DNA of 9,305 nt, taken from Ilumatobacteraceae bacterium. Lineage in GTDB: Bacteria; Actinomycetota; Acidimicrobiia; Acidimicrobiales; Ilumatobacteraceae. Positions 1 to 7,688 of the stretch are shown here, one piece after another. Every line of letters starts with the position of its first letter. The first letter of the stretch is position 1. The stretch covers positions 1-9,305 of the forward strand of contig JALOLG010000030.1 of the NCBI GenBank assembly GCA_025456105.1. Direction: 5' to 3'. The notes under the pieces were generated by a model. It was not told the DNA's origin, searched no databases, and worked only from the letters and a program-made list of their open reading frames with translations. The position numbers were made by a program, and so were the translations under genes.

Positions 1-341
1 CGCAACCCGATCTCGAGGCCCTACTCGCCCGCGCCGCCCTGGTCGTGCAGCCGTCGTTGGAAGAGGGCTTCGGGCTCCCCGTGGCCGAGGCGATGGCAGC
101 CGGCATCCCGGTCGCCGTGAGTTCGGGCGGCTCGCTGCCGGAGATCACGCGCGGCACCGTGCCGACGTTCGACCCGACCGACGTGTCCGCAATCGCCCAC
201 GCGATCGACGTGGCAGCGCAAGCACCGCCGCCAGCTGACCTGCCGTGGGCAGCACCGGTCGACCTCGCGGCTGCGATGCACGAGGCGGCGCTGCTCGCCC
301 TCGAAATCGTCAGGAGCAGCGATGGCCGCGCGAACAGATGA
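1..341 (+). CDS. Glycosyltransferase family 4 (group 1), C-terminal fragment
   Basis: The reading frame is open from base 3 at the left edge to a TGA at 339-341, giving 112 residues of a protein whose N-terminus lies outside the window. It carries the nucleotide-sugar binding signature of GT-B retaining glycosyltransferases: PSLEEGFGLPVAEAM followed by AGIPVAVSSGGSLPEI. This contains the E-x7-E pair (Glu21 and Glu29 of the fragment) that contacts the donor sugar nucleotide. By family, it should transfer a sugar from a nucleotide donor to a growing glycan on the cytoplasmic face. The donor and acceptor cannot be read from this end. The last ~50 residues are Ala/Pro rich and weakly conserved, as is usual for the tail. 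It lies 47 bases upstream of gmd on the same strand, so it probably belongs to the same envelope-glycan locus. An ATG-less internal GTG at 45 is not a real start, because the conserved motif extends upstream of it. Confidence 0.9.
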   Translation, partial: QPDLEALLARAALVVQPSLEEGFGLPVAEAMAAGIPVAVSSGGSLPEITRGTVPTFDPTDVSAIAHAIDVAAQAPPPADLPWAAPVDLAAAMHEAALLALEIVRSSDGRANR

Positions 342-349
342 GCGGCTCG

Positions 350-355
350 TAGGCT
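350..355 (+). promoter_or_regulatory. Possible -10 box (TAGGCT) for gmd
   Basis: TAGGCT fits the TAnnnT -10 pattern of high-GC bacteria and lies in the 47-base gap before gmd. It would give a 5' leader of roughly 27 bases that holds the Shine-Dalgarno sequence. I see no convincing -35 hexamer at the right spacing, so read-through from the upstream glycosyltransferase gene is equally possible. Confidence 0.25.
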
Positions 356-374
356 GGGTGGCTGTTTGGTTCGG

Positions 375-382
375 GAGAGGAG
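375..382 (+). promoter_or_regulatory. Ribosome binding site of gmd
   Basis: GAGAGGAG, with the core AGGAG at 378-382, sits 6 bases before the GTG at 389. This strong Shine-Dalgarno sequence fixes the GTG as the start codon. The resulting N-terminus places the nucleotide-binding GxxGxxG motif at residue 8, as expected. Confidence 0.75.
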
Positions 383-388
383 TGGCTG

Positions 389-1393
<1,005 letters not shown>

Positions 1394-1397
1394 GGGA

Positions 1398-2729
1398 TCA
1401 GGACTCGAACGGCATGTCGGTGATGGCCTCCATCACCGAGTCGGGGTCGGGCTCGGCGCCGGCTGCGAGTCGCGAGCGGAGCGACAGCGCGAACACCAGC
1501 ACCGCGGCCAGGCCCGACACGACCAGCCCGATCTCGATGCGCCGGAAGAGCTGGTCGCTCGACACCCACGTGCCGATCACGAACGCCACGAAGGCCAGCA
1601 CCCACCCGAGTGCCACCATCCGGTGGCCGCGCAGGGCGATGACCGCCTGCGCGGTGGCGAGCGCCATCATGTAGCACGCGCTCGACACGGAGAGCATGGC
1701 GAGCGTCTTGCCGGAGAGGTCGGCGTCGAACATCACCTCGATCACCGCAGGGCCGATCACGAGCGCCGCCAGGGTGCCGATGACACCGACCGCGATCACC
1801 AGCACGGCGAGCCGCTTGAAGCCCTCCCGGAACTCGGCCAGCTCGTTGCGGGCGGCGAGTCGGGAGAGCTTGGGCAGCAGCGCCGCCTGCACGGCTTGGA
1901 ACATGAACAGTGGGATCCGGGCCAGCAGCACGCCGTACGCGAACTGGCTCACGAGCTCCTTCTCGGACTCGTCGGCGAGGATGTTGGCGGCCACGACGCC
2001 GGCGTTCAGGAGCGTGGCGGCGAAGACCGATCCGATCAGGAGCCAACCCAGGTTGGGGGTGACCTCCTGCCAGGTCGACTCCGGGCCGGGCTGGGTGCTC
2101 AGCCGACCGCGGGCGAGCAGGTAGAAGACGGCGAACAGCGGGGCGACCGCGACGGCGAGCCCGTACGGTCCCGCGGCCGTGACACCGACGATCGCGAGCA
2201 GCACGCACAGGATGATGCGGATCACGCCGTCGGACGCAGTGATCACGGCGTACGCGTGGAAGCGCCCCGTGCCCGAGCAGATGCCGCGACCGATGATGGC
2301 CGGGGCGTACGCCAAGAACGCGATCGCCAGGCTGGCCGTCATCGCCCAGTCGCCGTCGAAGTACTCGCTCGTGATGATCGGGCTGAGCGCGATCACCACG
2401 AGCAGGACGAGCCCCGCCAGCATGCTGCCGAGCTGGCTGATGCGGTGCACCACCGGTCGGCCGCCCTCGCCGCGCGCCCGGCGGTGGCTGAGCGCACGTC
2501 CGAGCTCCTGCTCGAGTGGCAGGTAGAAGCCGGGGGCCAGCGTGAAGATCGCGAACCACAGCGCTGAGATCGGGGCGAACTCCTCGTCGCCCCCGAGCGC
2601 CTGCTTGCCGACGATGAAGAAGGCGTAGCTCGCGACGCCCGCGACCAGCAGTGCGACGCCGACCGGGATGGTGCCGTCGGGGAGCGGCGCACGGCGCGAG
2701 GCCACGGGCTGGGAGGCGGACGCAGACAC
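1398..2729 (-). CDS. Wzx-like polysaccharide flippase (MOP/MVF superfamily)
   Basis: The protein has 443 residues if translation starts at the GTG at 2729-2727. It is almost entirely hydrophobic, with about twelve membrane segments visible by eye (near 22-40, 54-70, 99-120, 129-146, 169-184, 188-205, 227-250, 260-286, 305-330, 343-366, 372-390 and 399-417) and an acidic C-terminal tail. Length, segment count and motifs such as PLEQELGR (71-78) and ARIPLFMFQAVQAALLPKL (270-288) match actinobacterial O-antigen/teichoic-acid export type flippases. These move lipid-linked saccharides from the inner to the outer leaflet of the membrane. The substrate cannot be read; context suggests a glycan built by the neighbouring glycosyltransferases. 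No Shine-Dalgarno sequence precedes the start, but a TACCCT box lies just upstream, which fits a leaderless or near-leaderless mRNA. The open frame continues far upstream, antisense to the GT2 gene, but that extension has low-complexity Arg/Ala/His composition and is not coding. A MurJ role is less likely. Confidence 0.87.
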   Translation of the reverse strand: MSASASQPVASRRAPLPDGTIPVGVALLVAGVASYAFFIVGKQALGGDEEFAPISALWFAIFTLAPGFYLPLEQELGRALSHRRARGEGGRPVVHRISQLGSMLAGLVLLVVIALSPIITSEYFDGDWAMTASLAIAFLAYAPAIIGRGICSGTGRFHAYAVITASDGVIRIILCVLLAIVGVTAAGPYGLAVAVAPLFAVFYLLARGRLSTQPGPESTWQEVTPNLGWLLIGSVFAATLLNAGVVAANILADESEKELVSQFAYGVLLARIPLFMFQAVQAALLPKLSRLAARNELAEFREGFKRLAVLVIAVGVIGTLAALVIGPAVIEVMFDADLSGKTLAMLSVSSACYMMALATAQAVIALRGHRMVALGWVLAFVAFVIGTWVSSDQLFRRIEIGLVVSGLAAVLVFALSLRSRLAAGAEPDPDSVMEAITDMPFES

Positions 2730-2739
2730 CAGGGCCGTC

Positions 2740-2745
2740 AGGGTA
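2740..2745 (-). promoter_or_regulatory. Candidate -10 box (TACCCT) of the flippase gene
   Basis: On the minus strand TACCCT lies 10 bases before the GTG at 2729 and 7 bases before an in-frame CTG at 2732. That spacing puts the transcription start at or within 3 bases of the start codon. There is no Shine-Dalgarno sequence in between. I see no good -35 element. Confidence 0.4.
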
Positions 2746-2776
2746 CCGGCTCGATCGTGGCCGGAGCGGGAGCCCG

Positions 2777-2962
2777 TCAGATGCGGTCGGACCGGCGGCG
2801 GGCCTCCAGGTAGGCCATCACGCCGAGGCCGACCACGACGTACCCGGTGTCGCGGGCGAGCCGCGACGCGGTCCGCGCCGAGCGGTCGACGAGGCGCACG
2901 GCATCGAGGCGCGAGAGGTCGAGGTCGGTGAGGTCGAACGCCGGGAAGGCCGCCACGACCAC
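2777..2962 (-). CDS. Small conserved-looking actinobacterial protein, function unknown
   Basis: This short frame encodes 61 residues from the GTG at 2962, or 59 from the in-frame GTG at 2956. The second half, DTGYVVVGLGVMAYLEARRR (residues 38-57), resembles the YVTVGLG-type segment of short uncharacterised proteins common in Actinobacteria. It could form one short hydrophobic or amphipathic helix followed by a basic patch (RRRSDR). The first half (FDLTDLDLSRLDAVRLVDRS) looks like an amphipathic helix. Codon use is like that of neighbouring genes. A TACCGT box at 2964-2969 would start the mRNA at about 2956-2957, which favours the second GTG and a leaderless message. It lies 47 bases upstream of the flippase on the same strand and divergent from the GT2 operon. 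The family match is recalled by eye, and no function can be assigned. Confidence 0.6.
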   Translation of the reverse strand: MVVAAFPAFDLTDLDLSRLDAVRLVDRSARTASRLARDTGYVVVGLGVMAYLEARRRSDRI

Positions 2963-2963
2963 G

Positions 2964-2969
2964 ACGGTA
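2964..2969 (-). promoter_or_regulatory. Candidate -10 box (TACCGT) of the small gene
   Basis: On the minus strand TACCGT (TAnnnT) is followed after 7 bases by a GTG at 2956, the usual distance from a -10 box to the transcription start. This would make the message leaderless. A GTG at 2962 is only 1 base from the box and would fall outside such a transcript. Confidence 0.4.
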
Positions 2970-3002
2970 CCGGGCTGACGGGGTGTCGCGGAGCGCCGCC
3001 GC

Positions 3003-3008
3003 TAGCCT
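3003..3008 (+). promoter_or_regulatory. Candidate -10 box (TAGCCT) of the GT2 operon
   Basis: TAGCCT ends 9 bases before the GTG at 3018, so initiation 6-9 bases downstream would leave a 0-3 base leader. No Shine-Dalgarno sequence is present in front of this GTG. Together with the divergent box at 2964-2969 it makes the 55-base gap a compact divergent promoter region. No clear -35 element is seen. Confidence 0.45.
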
Positions 3009-3017
3009 CGATCCATC

Positions 3018-6000
3018 GTGGAACCGGCCCAGATCAGCGATCCGCCCGTCGTGGCGGTCGTCGTGGTCCATCTGCCGGGGGAGTGGTTCGACGAGACGCT
3101 CGCGGCACTCGCTGCCCAGGACTACCCGGTGCTGCGGTTCCTGTTCCTCGTCACGGGGCGGGCCGACGACGAGCACCTGGCCGAGACCGAGGCGCGCATC
3201 CGGGCGGCGCTGCCGGGAGCGTTCGTGCGCCCGGTGGGTGGCAACCCCGGCTTCGGCGCCACGGCGAACGAGGCCCTGCGCCTCGTCGAGGGCAGCAACG
3301 GGTTCTTCCTCGTGTGCCACGACGACGTCGCTCCTGCTCCCGATGCCGTCTCCCAGCTCGTCACCGAGCTGGTGCGCTCGAACGCCGGGCTCGTCGGCCC
3401 GAAGCTCGTCGAGTGGGACGACCCGCGCCGCCTCCAGCACGTCGGCCTCGACCTCGACCGGTTCGGCGAGATCGACCCCATCGTCGAGCCCGGCGAGCTC
3501 GACCAGGAGCAGCACGACGCCGTGCGCGACGTCTTCGTCGTGCCGTCGGCGTGCTTCCTCGTGCGAGCCGACCTGTTCCGCACCCTCGGCGGCTTCGACC
3601 CGTCGATCGACTTCCACGGCGACGACGTCGACCTCTGCTGGCGGGTGCACGCATCGGGCGCACGCGTCGTCGTCGTGCCCGACGCACGTGTCCGCCACCG
3701 CGAGCTGCTCGAGGAGCGACGCGACGATCTCCCGCACGGGGTGCTGCGCGCTCGCCACCGCATGCGCAACGTCGCCACGCTCACCGGGCGGTCGCGCCTG
3801 CTCGGACGGTCGCTGCAGCTCGTCCTGCTCACCGTGGTCGAGCTCGTCGTCGGGCTGTTCACCGGGCGGTTCGGTGAGGCGGTCGCGTCGGCTCGGGGCC
3901 TGCTGTCGCTGGTGCTCCACACACCGGCGGTCCTGCGTCGCCGGCGTCTCGCACAGGCATCGCGCGTGGTGCCCGAGCGCGAGATCCTCGGGCTGCAGGT
4001 GCGCGGCAGCGCGCGGCTCGCCTCCTACCTCCGCGGCTGCGAGACGGCCACCTACGTCACCGACGGCGCCCCGGTGCGCCGCTGGCGCACGGCCTCGTAC
4101 GGGCCGCTCCTGGCGTGGTTCGTGGTGCTGACGGCGCTGGTGATCGGGAGCCGCTCGTTCATCGACCGCGGTGTCCCCGCCGTCGGCGAGCTGCTGCCCC
4201 TGCCGCCCGCCGGTGACCTGGTCGACGCCTATCGCTCCGCCTGGGACGACCGCGGCGTCGGTGCCACCGCGCCGGTGCCCACCGGCTGGCTCACGGTCGC
4301 GATGGCGATGGTCGCCGGGCTCTTCCGCCCCGACCTCGCGATGACCCTGTGGGTGCTCGCCCTCGTCGTCATCGGCGCCGCCGGCGTGTGGCGCCTCGGC
4401 ACGGTGTTCCCGGTGACGCGGGCTCGCATCGGCGTCCTCGTGGTGTACGTGGGCACGCCCCTCGTGCCGGGCGTGCTCGGTACGGGAGACCTCACGGCAC
4501 TCGTCGTCTATGCGGTGCTCCCGTGGCTCGTGCACCTCGCTCGGCGGGCCGCGGGCATCGACACGGCCGATCCCGACATGGCCGACGTCGATCTCACCGA
4601 CGGCGTCGTCCCCGTCGTGCGTCGCTCGTGGATCCGCTTCGCTGCGGGTGCGACCGTGCTGCTCGGTGCCGCCGCGGCCGTCGCGCCCGTGGCCGTGGTG
4701 GTGTGGCTGGTGGCGGGTGTCGTGCTCGCGGTCGCGACGCTCATCGCCCGTGCGTCGGTGCGCGTCGCGGGTGCGATGGCCGCGCTGACGGCGGTGTCAG
4801 TGGTCGGTGCTGTCGTGGTGAACCTCCCGTGGTCGACCACCTGGTCGTGGTCGTCGCTCATGGGCGCCCAGGTGGCCGGTGGGCGCGGCGACGGCATCGC
4901 CGAGCTGGCGTCGTTCTCGATCGACGACCAGGTCTTCGGGTTGCTGGCGCTCGCGCTGTACGTCCCGCTGCTCGCCGCCGTCGCCATCTGCCGGGCGTGG
5001 CGGCTGTCGTGGGCGGTGCGTGGGGCCCTGCTGGTGGTCGTGTTCCTGGGGCTCGCCGTGCTCGCCGACCAGGACCTGCTCGGCATCGCCGCCCCGCCGC
5101 CGCACGTGCTGCTCGTGCCGGTCGCGCTCGGCCTCGCGCTCGCCGTCGGCGCGCTCGTGGGCGGGCTCGGCGTCGACGTGCTCGGGCGCGGCTTCGGCTG
5201 GCGTCAGCCCCTGGCGCTCGCTGCGGCAGCGGCCGTCGTGGTGGGGGTCGTGCCGGCCGCGGTCGCGGTCGGCGACGGCCAGTGGGGCGCGCCGCGCACC
5301 ACGGTGCCGACGTTGGTGGCCGCGTCGCTCCCGGCCGACCCGGCCGACGGCGACTACCGGGTGCTCTACCTGGGTGATCCGAGGGTGCTTCCCGTGCCGG
5401 GCACGGAGTACCGCGACGGCATCGCCTACGCGCTGGTCGACGACGGTCCGCTCGATCTCACCGATCGGTGGACGGTGCCGACGACGGCGGCCGACGACGC
5501 GATCGTCGACGCGCTGGATCGCATCGCCGACGGCTCGGTGTCGCGTGCCGGGAGGCTGCTGGCACCGCTCGGCATCCGGTACGTCGTCCTCCCCGTGGTC
5601 GATGGCGTCGCCTCGACGGCCGCCGATCCCATCCCGGTCCCCGTGGGGCTGGTGGCGGCGATCGGCGATCAGCTCGACCTCGGCCAGACGTTCGGCCCGC
5701 CGACCCTCGAGGTGTTCGTGAACCGGTCGTGGTTCGCGACGACGGCGCTGCTCACCGGCGAGAGCGCGGCTGCCTCGACCGCCTCGGAGCCCAGCGAGAT
5801 CGTGCAGAGCCCGGTCACCACGTGGCGGCCCCTGTGGGTGGGCGCCGACCGGTCGCCCGGTACGCCCGGCACGTCGACCGAGCCGGTCGGACCCGGGACC
5901 GTGCACCTCTCGATCGTCGACGACGACCACTGGGAGGTGCTCGTCGACGGGACCGCCGCCGCGGACCGCACCGGGTTCGGCATCACCCGAGCGGTCGACG

Positions 6001-6257
6001 TCGGAGCCGATGGCGTGGCCTCCGCCCGCTACGACGAGCCGGTGTCGCGAACCGTCTGGCTGGTGCTGCAGGCGCTCCTGTGGCTGCTCGTGCTCGTCGC
6101 TGCCAGCCGCGCCCGATCGCCGTTCGACCGCCGTGGCCGCGAGCCCGTCGACGACGAGACCCTGATCGATCTCGGTGACGGGCTCGACGAGGCCGGCCGC
6201 CCGGCCGATCTCGATCCGCTGCTCGTGGCCGGCCGCTCGTCGGGAGACGAGCCGTGA
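3018..6257 (+). CDS. GT2 glycosyltransferase fused to a multi-spanning GT-C/AftD-like membrane region
   Basis: The product has 1079 residues. Residues ~10-260 form a GT2 (GT-A fold) domain: a first strand VVAVVVVHLP (11-20), NPGFGATANEAL (76-87), a DxD-like HDDVAP (101-106), GGFDPSIDFHGDDVDLCWR (191-209, with the acidic catalytic-base region) and VRHRE (225-229). A long hydrophobic region follows, with membrane segments near 266-282, 363-379, 441-457, 470-506, 541-602, 638-683, 696-718 and 731-751. The loop after the 363-379 segment is Asp-rich and contains SAWDDRGVGATAP, reminiscent of the first external loop of AftD-like GT-C enzymes. Residues ~755-1010 look like an external domain (RVLYLGDPRVLP, LGIRYVVLP), followed by a last helix (1011-1029) and an acidic cytoplasmic tail. 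The GT2 part should add a sugar to a lipid-linked acceptor. A second, external transferase activity is inference. The gene heads an operon, and its stop overlaps the next GTG by 4 bases. Confidence 0.88.
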   Translation: MEPAQISDPPVVAVVVVHLPGEWFDETLAALAAQDYPVLRFLFLVTGRADDEHLAETEARIRAALPGAFVRPVGGNPGFGATANEALRLVEGSNGFFLVCHDDVAPAPDAVSQLVTELVRSNAGLVGPKLVEWDDPRRLQHVGLDLDRFGEIDPIVEPGELDQEQHDAVRDVFVVPSACFLVRADLFRTLGGFDPSIDFHGDDVDLCWRVHASGARVVVVPDARVRHRELLEERRDDLPHGVLRARHRMRNVATLTGRSRLLGRSLQLVLLTVVELVVGLFTGRFGEAVASARGLLSLVLHTPAVLRRRRLAQASRVVPEREILGLQVRGSARLASYLRGCETATYVTDGAPVRRWRTASYGPLLAWFVVLTALVIGSRSFIDRGVPAVGELLPLPPAGDLVDAYRSAWDDRGVGATAPVPTGWLTVAMAMVAGLFRPDLAMTLWVLALVVIGAAGVWRLGTVFPVTRARIGVLVVYVGTPLVPGVLGTGDLTALVVYAVLPWLVHLARRAAGIDTADPDMADVDLTDGVVPVVRRSWIRFAAGATVLLGAAAAVAPVAVVVWLVAGVVLAVATLIARASVRVAGAMAALTAVSVVGAVVVNLPWSTTWSWSSLMGAQVAGGRGDGIAELASFSIDDQVFGLLALALYVPLLAAVAICRAWRLSWAVRGALLVVVFLGLAVLADQDLLGIAAPPPHVLLVPVALGLALAVGALVGGLGVDVLGRGFGWRQPLALAAAAAVVVGVVPAAVAVGDGQWGAPRTTVPTLVAASLPADPADGDYRVLYLGDPRVLPVPGTEYRDGIAYALVDDGPLDLTDRWTVPTTAADDAIVDALDRIADGSVSRAGRLLAPLGIRYVVLPVVDGVASTAADPIPVPVGLVAAIGDQLDLGQTFGPPTLEVFVNRSWFATTALLTGESAAASTASEPSEIVQSPVTTWRPLWVGADRSPGTPGTSTEPVGPGTVHLSIVDDDHWEVLVDGTAAADRTGFGITRAVDVGADGVASARYDEPVSRTVWLVLQALLWLLVLVAASRARSPFDRRGREPVDDETLIDLGDGLDEAGRPADLDPLLVAGRSSGDEP
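6242..6247 (+). promoter_or_regulatory. Ribosome binding site of the DUF5719-like gene
   Basis: GGGAGA lies within the end of the GT2 gene, 6 bases before the GTG at 6254. It supports this start, which overlaps the upstream TGA in the sequence GTGA and suggests translational coupling. Confidence 0.55.
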
Positions 6258-7687
6258 GCCGGCGCGTCCCCGCCGTGGTCGTCACCGTCGTGGGTCTGGC
6301 GGCGCTCGCGATCGTCGGCGCGTCGTCGCCCGAGCCCGAGGTGCCCGTGTTCGCCGAGAGCGCGGCACCGTGGATGCCGGCCGTGCTCCCGGCCGGTGGG
6401 CTCACCGAGAGCTGGTTCTGCCCGGGCGTGCCGGCCACCGGCGAGGAGGACGTGGGTGGTGAGGTCGTGCTCGCCAACCGAACCGACCAGGCCGTGGGCG
6501 CGCGCGTCGAGCTCATGAGCGAGGCAGGCCAGGGCCCGGTGCTCGAGGTCGAGGTACCCGCCGGTGGCCGCTCGGTGGTCGACGTCGACGCCGCGCTCAC
6601 CGGGCGCTTCGTCGCGGCGGTGGTCGAGGTCACGGGTGGTGGGGTCGTCGTGGAGCAGCGTGCGCTGCACCCGGCAGGCTCGGCCGTGTCACCGTGCGCC
6701 AACAGCACCTCGGCCGAGTGGTACTTCGCCGACGGCTTCACGGTGGGCGGCAGCGTCAACCAGATCGTGCTCTCGAACCCCTTCGACGACCGTGTCATCG
6801 TCGACGTCACCTTCGCCACCGCCGACGGCTCGCGCAGCCCGGCGGCCTTCCAGGGCTTCCCGGTCGCACCTCGCAGCGTCGCGGTGCTCGACTTCGGCGT
6901 GGCCGGCGCCGGTGCGCAGGGCGAGGACCTGCTGGCGGTGTCGGTGCAGGCCGCACGTGGCCGCCTCGTCGCCGGCCGGGCGCAGCACTTCCTCGACGGC
7001 GGCCGACTCGGCTACACGATGCAGCTCGGCGCACCAGCGCTGCGCGACCAGTGGTGGTTCGCCGACGGCGCCAAGGGCCCCTCGGTCAGCGAGCGCTTCA
7101 GCCTCTACAACCCCACCGACGCCGAGGTGGAGGTCGACGCGATCTTCCTGGGCGTCGCCGAGTTCGCCGAGGTGCCCACCATCGTCGTGCCGGCGCAGCA
7201 GGTGGTCGCGTTCGACCCCGGCACCGTCGCGACGTTGGCCGAGGGCGCGCACTCGGTGGTCTTCAGCACGCTCGACGACCCGTCGATCGTGGTCGAGCGA
7301 GCCGTCACCCGCACCGTCGACCAGCTCCCGTCGACGACGGTGCTGCTCGGCGCGCCGCCGCGCGCCGACGGCTACGTCGCCACCACGTGGTACCTCGCGG
7401 CCGGGGTCGAGGAACCCGGCAGCGGCGCACTCGTCGTCTACAACGTCGACAACTCCACCGGAACGCTCACCGTCGAGGCGATCCGCCCGGAGGGCGCCGC
7501 GCCGGTGCCTGGCCTCGAGGCGGTGCCGCTGGGGCCGAACGCACGGGTCGAGCTGCCCCTCGACCGACCGGAGATGGCAGGGGCCATGCTCGTGGTGCGC
7601 TCGAGCAGTCGGATCTTCGTGGAGCGATCGCTGCCGTCGGGGGTCGACGGCGGGCGCAGCGCCAGCTGGGCGCTGCCGGAGGGCTGA
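6254..7687 (+). CDS. Secreted four-repeat protein, DUF5719-like
   Basis: The protein has 477 residues. The N-terminus is a signal peptide or signal anchor: basic MSRR, a hydrophobic stretch at 6-22, then an Ala/Ser/Pro-rich segment. The rest is hydrophilic, with alternating beta-strand character and four related units that each open with an aromatic Trp motif: WFCPG (54-58), WYFADG (156-161), WWFADG (267-272) and WYLAAG (379-384). There are only two cysteines, Cys56 and Cys148, which could form a disulfide outside the cell around the first unit. The W-x-CPG opening, the Gly/Val-rich body and the position directly after a large membrane GT2 protein match the uncharacterised actinobacterial DUF5719 family; I recall this association rather than having tested it. 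No catalytic motif is visible. The likely role is an extracytoplasmic partner or scaffold for the upstream glycosyltransferase. Translation is probably coupled through the GTGA overlap at 6254-6257. Confidence 0.8.
   Translation: MSRRVPAVVVTVVGLAALAIVGASSPEPEVPVFAESAAPWMPAVLPAGGLTESWFCPGVPATGEEDVGGEVVLANRTDQAVGARVELMSEAGQGPVLEVEVPAGGRSVVDVDAALTGRFVAAVVEVTGGGVVVEQRALHPAGSAVSPCANSTSAEWYFADGFTVGGSVNQIVLSNPFDDRVIVDVTFATADGSRSPAAFQGFPVAPRSVAVLDFGVAGAGAQGEDLLAVSVQAARGRLVAGRAQHFLDGGRLGYTMQLGAPALRDQWWFADGAKGPSVSERFSLYNPTDAEVEVDAIFLGVAEFAEVPTIVVPAQQVVAFDPGTVATLAEGAHSVVFSTLDDPSIVVERAVTRTVDQLPSTTVLLGAPPRADGYVATTWYLAAGVEEPGSGALVVYNVDNSTGTLTVEAIRPEGAAPVPGLEAVPLGPNARVELPLDRPEMAGAMLVVRSSSRIFVERSLPSGVDGGRSASWALPEG
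6410..7636 (+). repeat. Four protein-level repeats within the DUF5719-like gene
   Basis: Units span residues ~53-140, 155-246, 266-353 and 378-461 of the protein at 6254. Each opens with W-[FYW]-x-x-x-G or W-[FY]-x-x-G, then a strand ending in N (LANRTD, LSNPFD, LYNPTD, VYNVDN). Next comes a V-rich strand pair, a PxG/PxPxxxV turn followed by a V-D/F-D/L-P strand, and a closing VVE-type strand (VVVEQR, LVAGRA, IVVERA, IFVERS). DNA identity between units is low, so this is an old duplication. The fold is probably a string of beta-sandwich modules, which is inference. Confidence 0.65.
7678..7683 (+). promoter_or_regulatory. Ribosome binding site of the thioredoxin-like gene
   Basis: GGAGGG lies within the last codons of the DUF5719-like gene, 5 bases before the GTG at 7689. 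It is a near-perfect Shine-Dalgarno sequence and fixes that start. Confidence 0.7.
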
Positions 7688-7688
7688 C

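Noticed and set aside
1623..2567. Plus-strand open frame of 314 codons opposite the flippase
   Set aside because: The sequence is rich in Asp, His, Arg and Gly with no domain. The minus-strand flippase has a regular twelve-helix pattern and known motifs.
2730..4535. Long minus-strand open frame continuing upstream of the flippase, antisense to the GT2 gene
   Set aside because: The translation is rich in Arg, His, Ala, Asp and Glu without any domain or hydrophobic pattern, and it lies opposite a clear GT2 domain. In high-GC coding DNA the antisense frame often lacks stops. Only the part from 2729 down to 1398 is coding.
4797..5930. Minus-strand open frame of 377 codons inside the GT2/GT-C gene
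   Set aside because: Low-complexity Arg/Asp/His/Gly composition with no motif. It mirrors the membrane and external region of the real plus-strand gene.
6564..7688. Upstream extension of the thioredoxin-like frame to an earlier start
   Set aside because: The extension is Arg/Ser/Thr/Ala-rich noise overlapping the DUF5719-like gene. The GTG at 7689 has a Shine-Dalgarno sequence and begins directly at the membrane helix.
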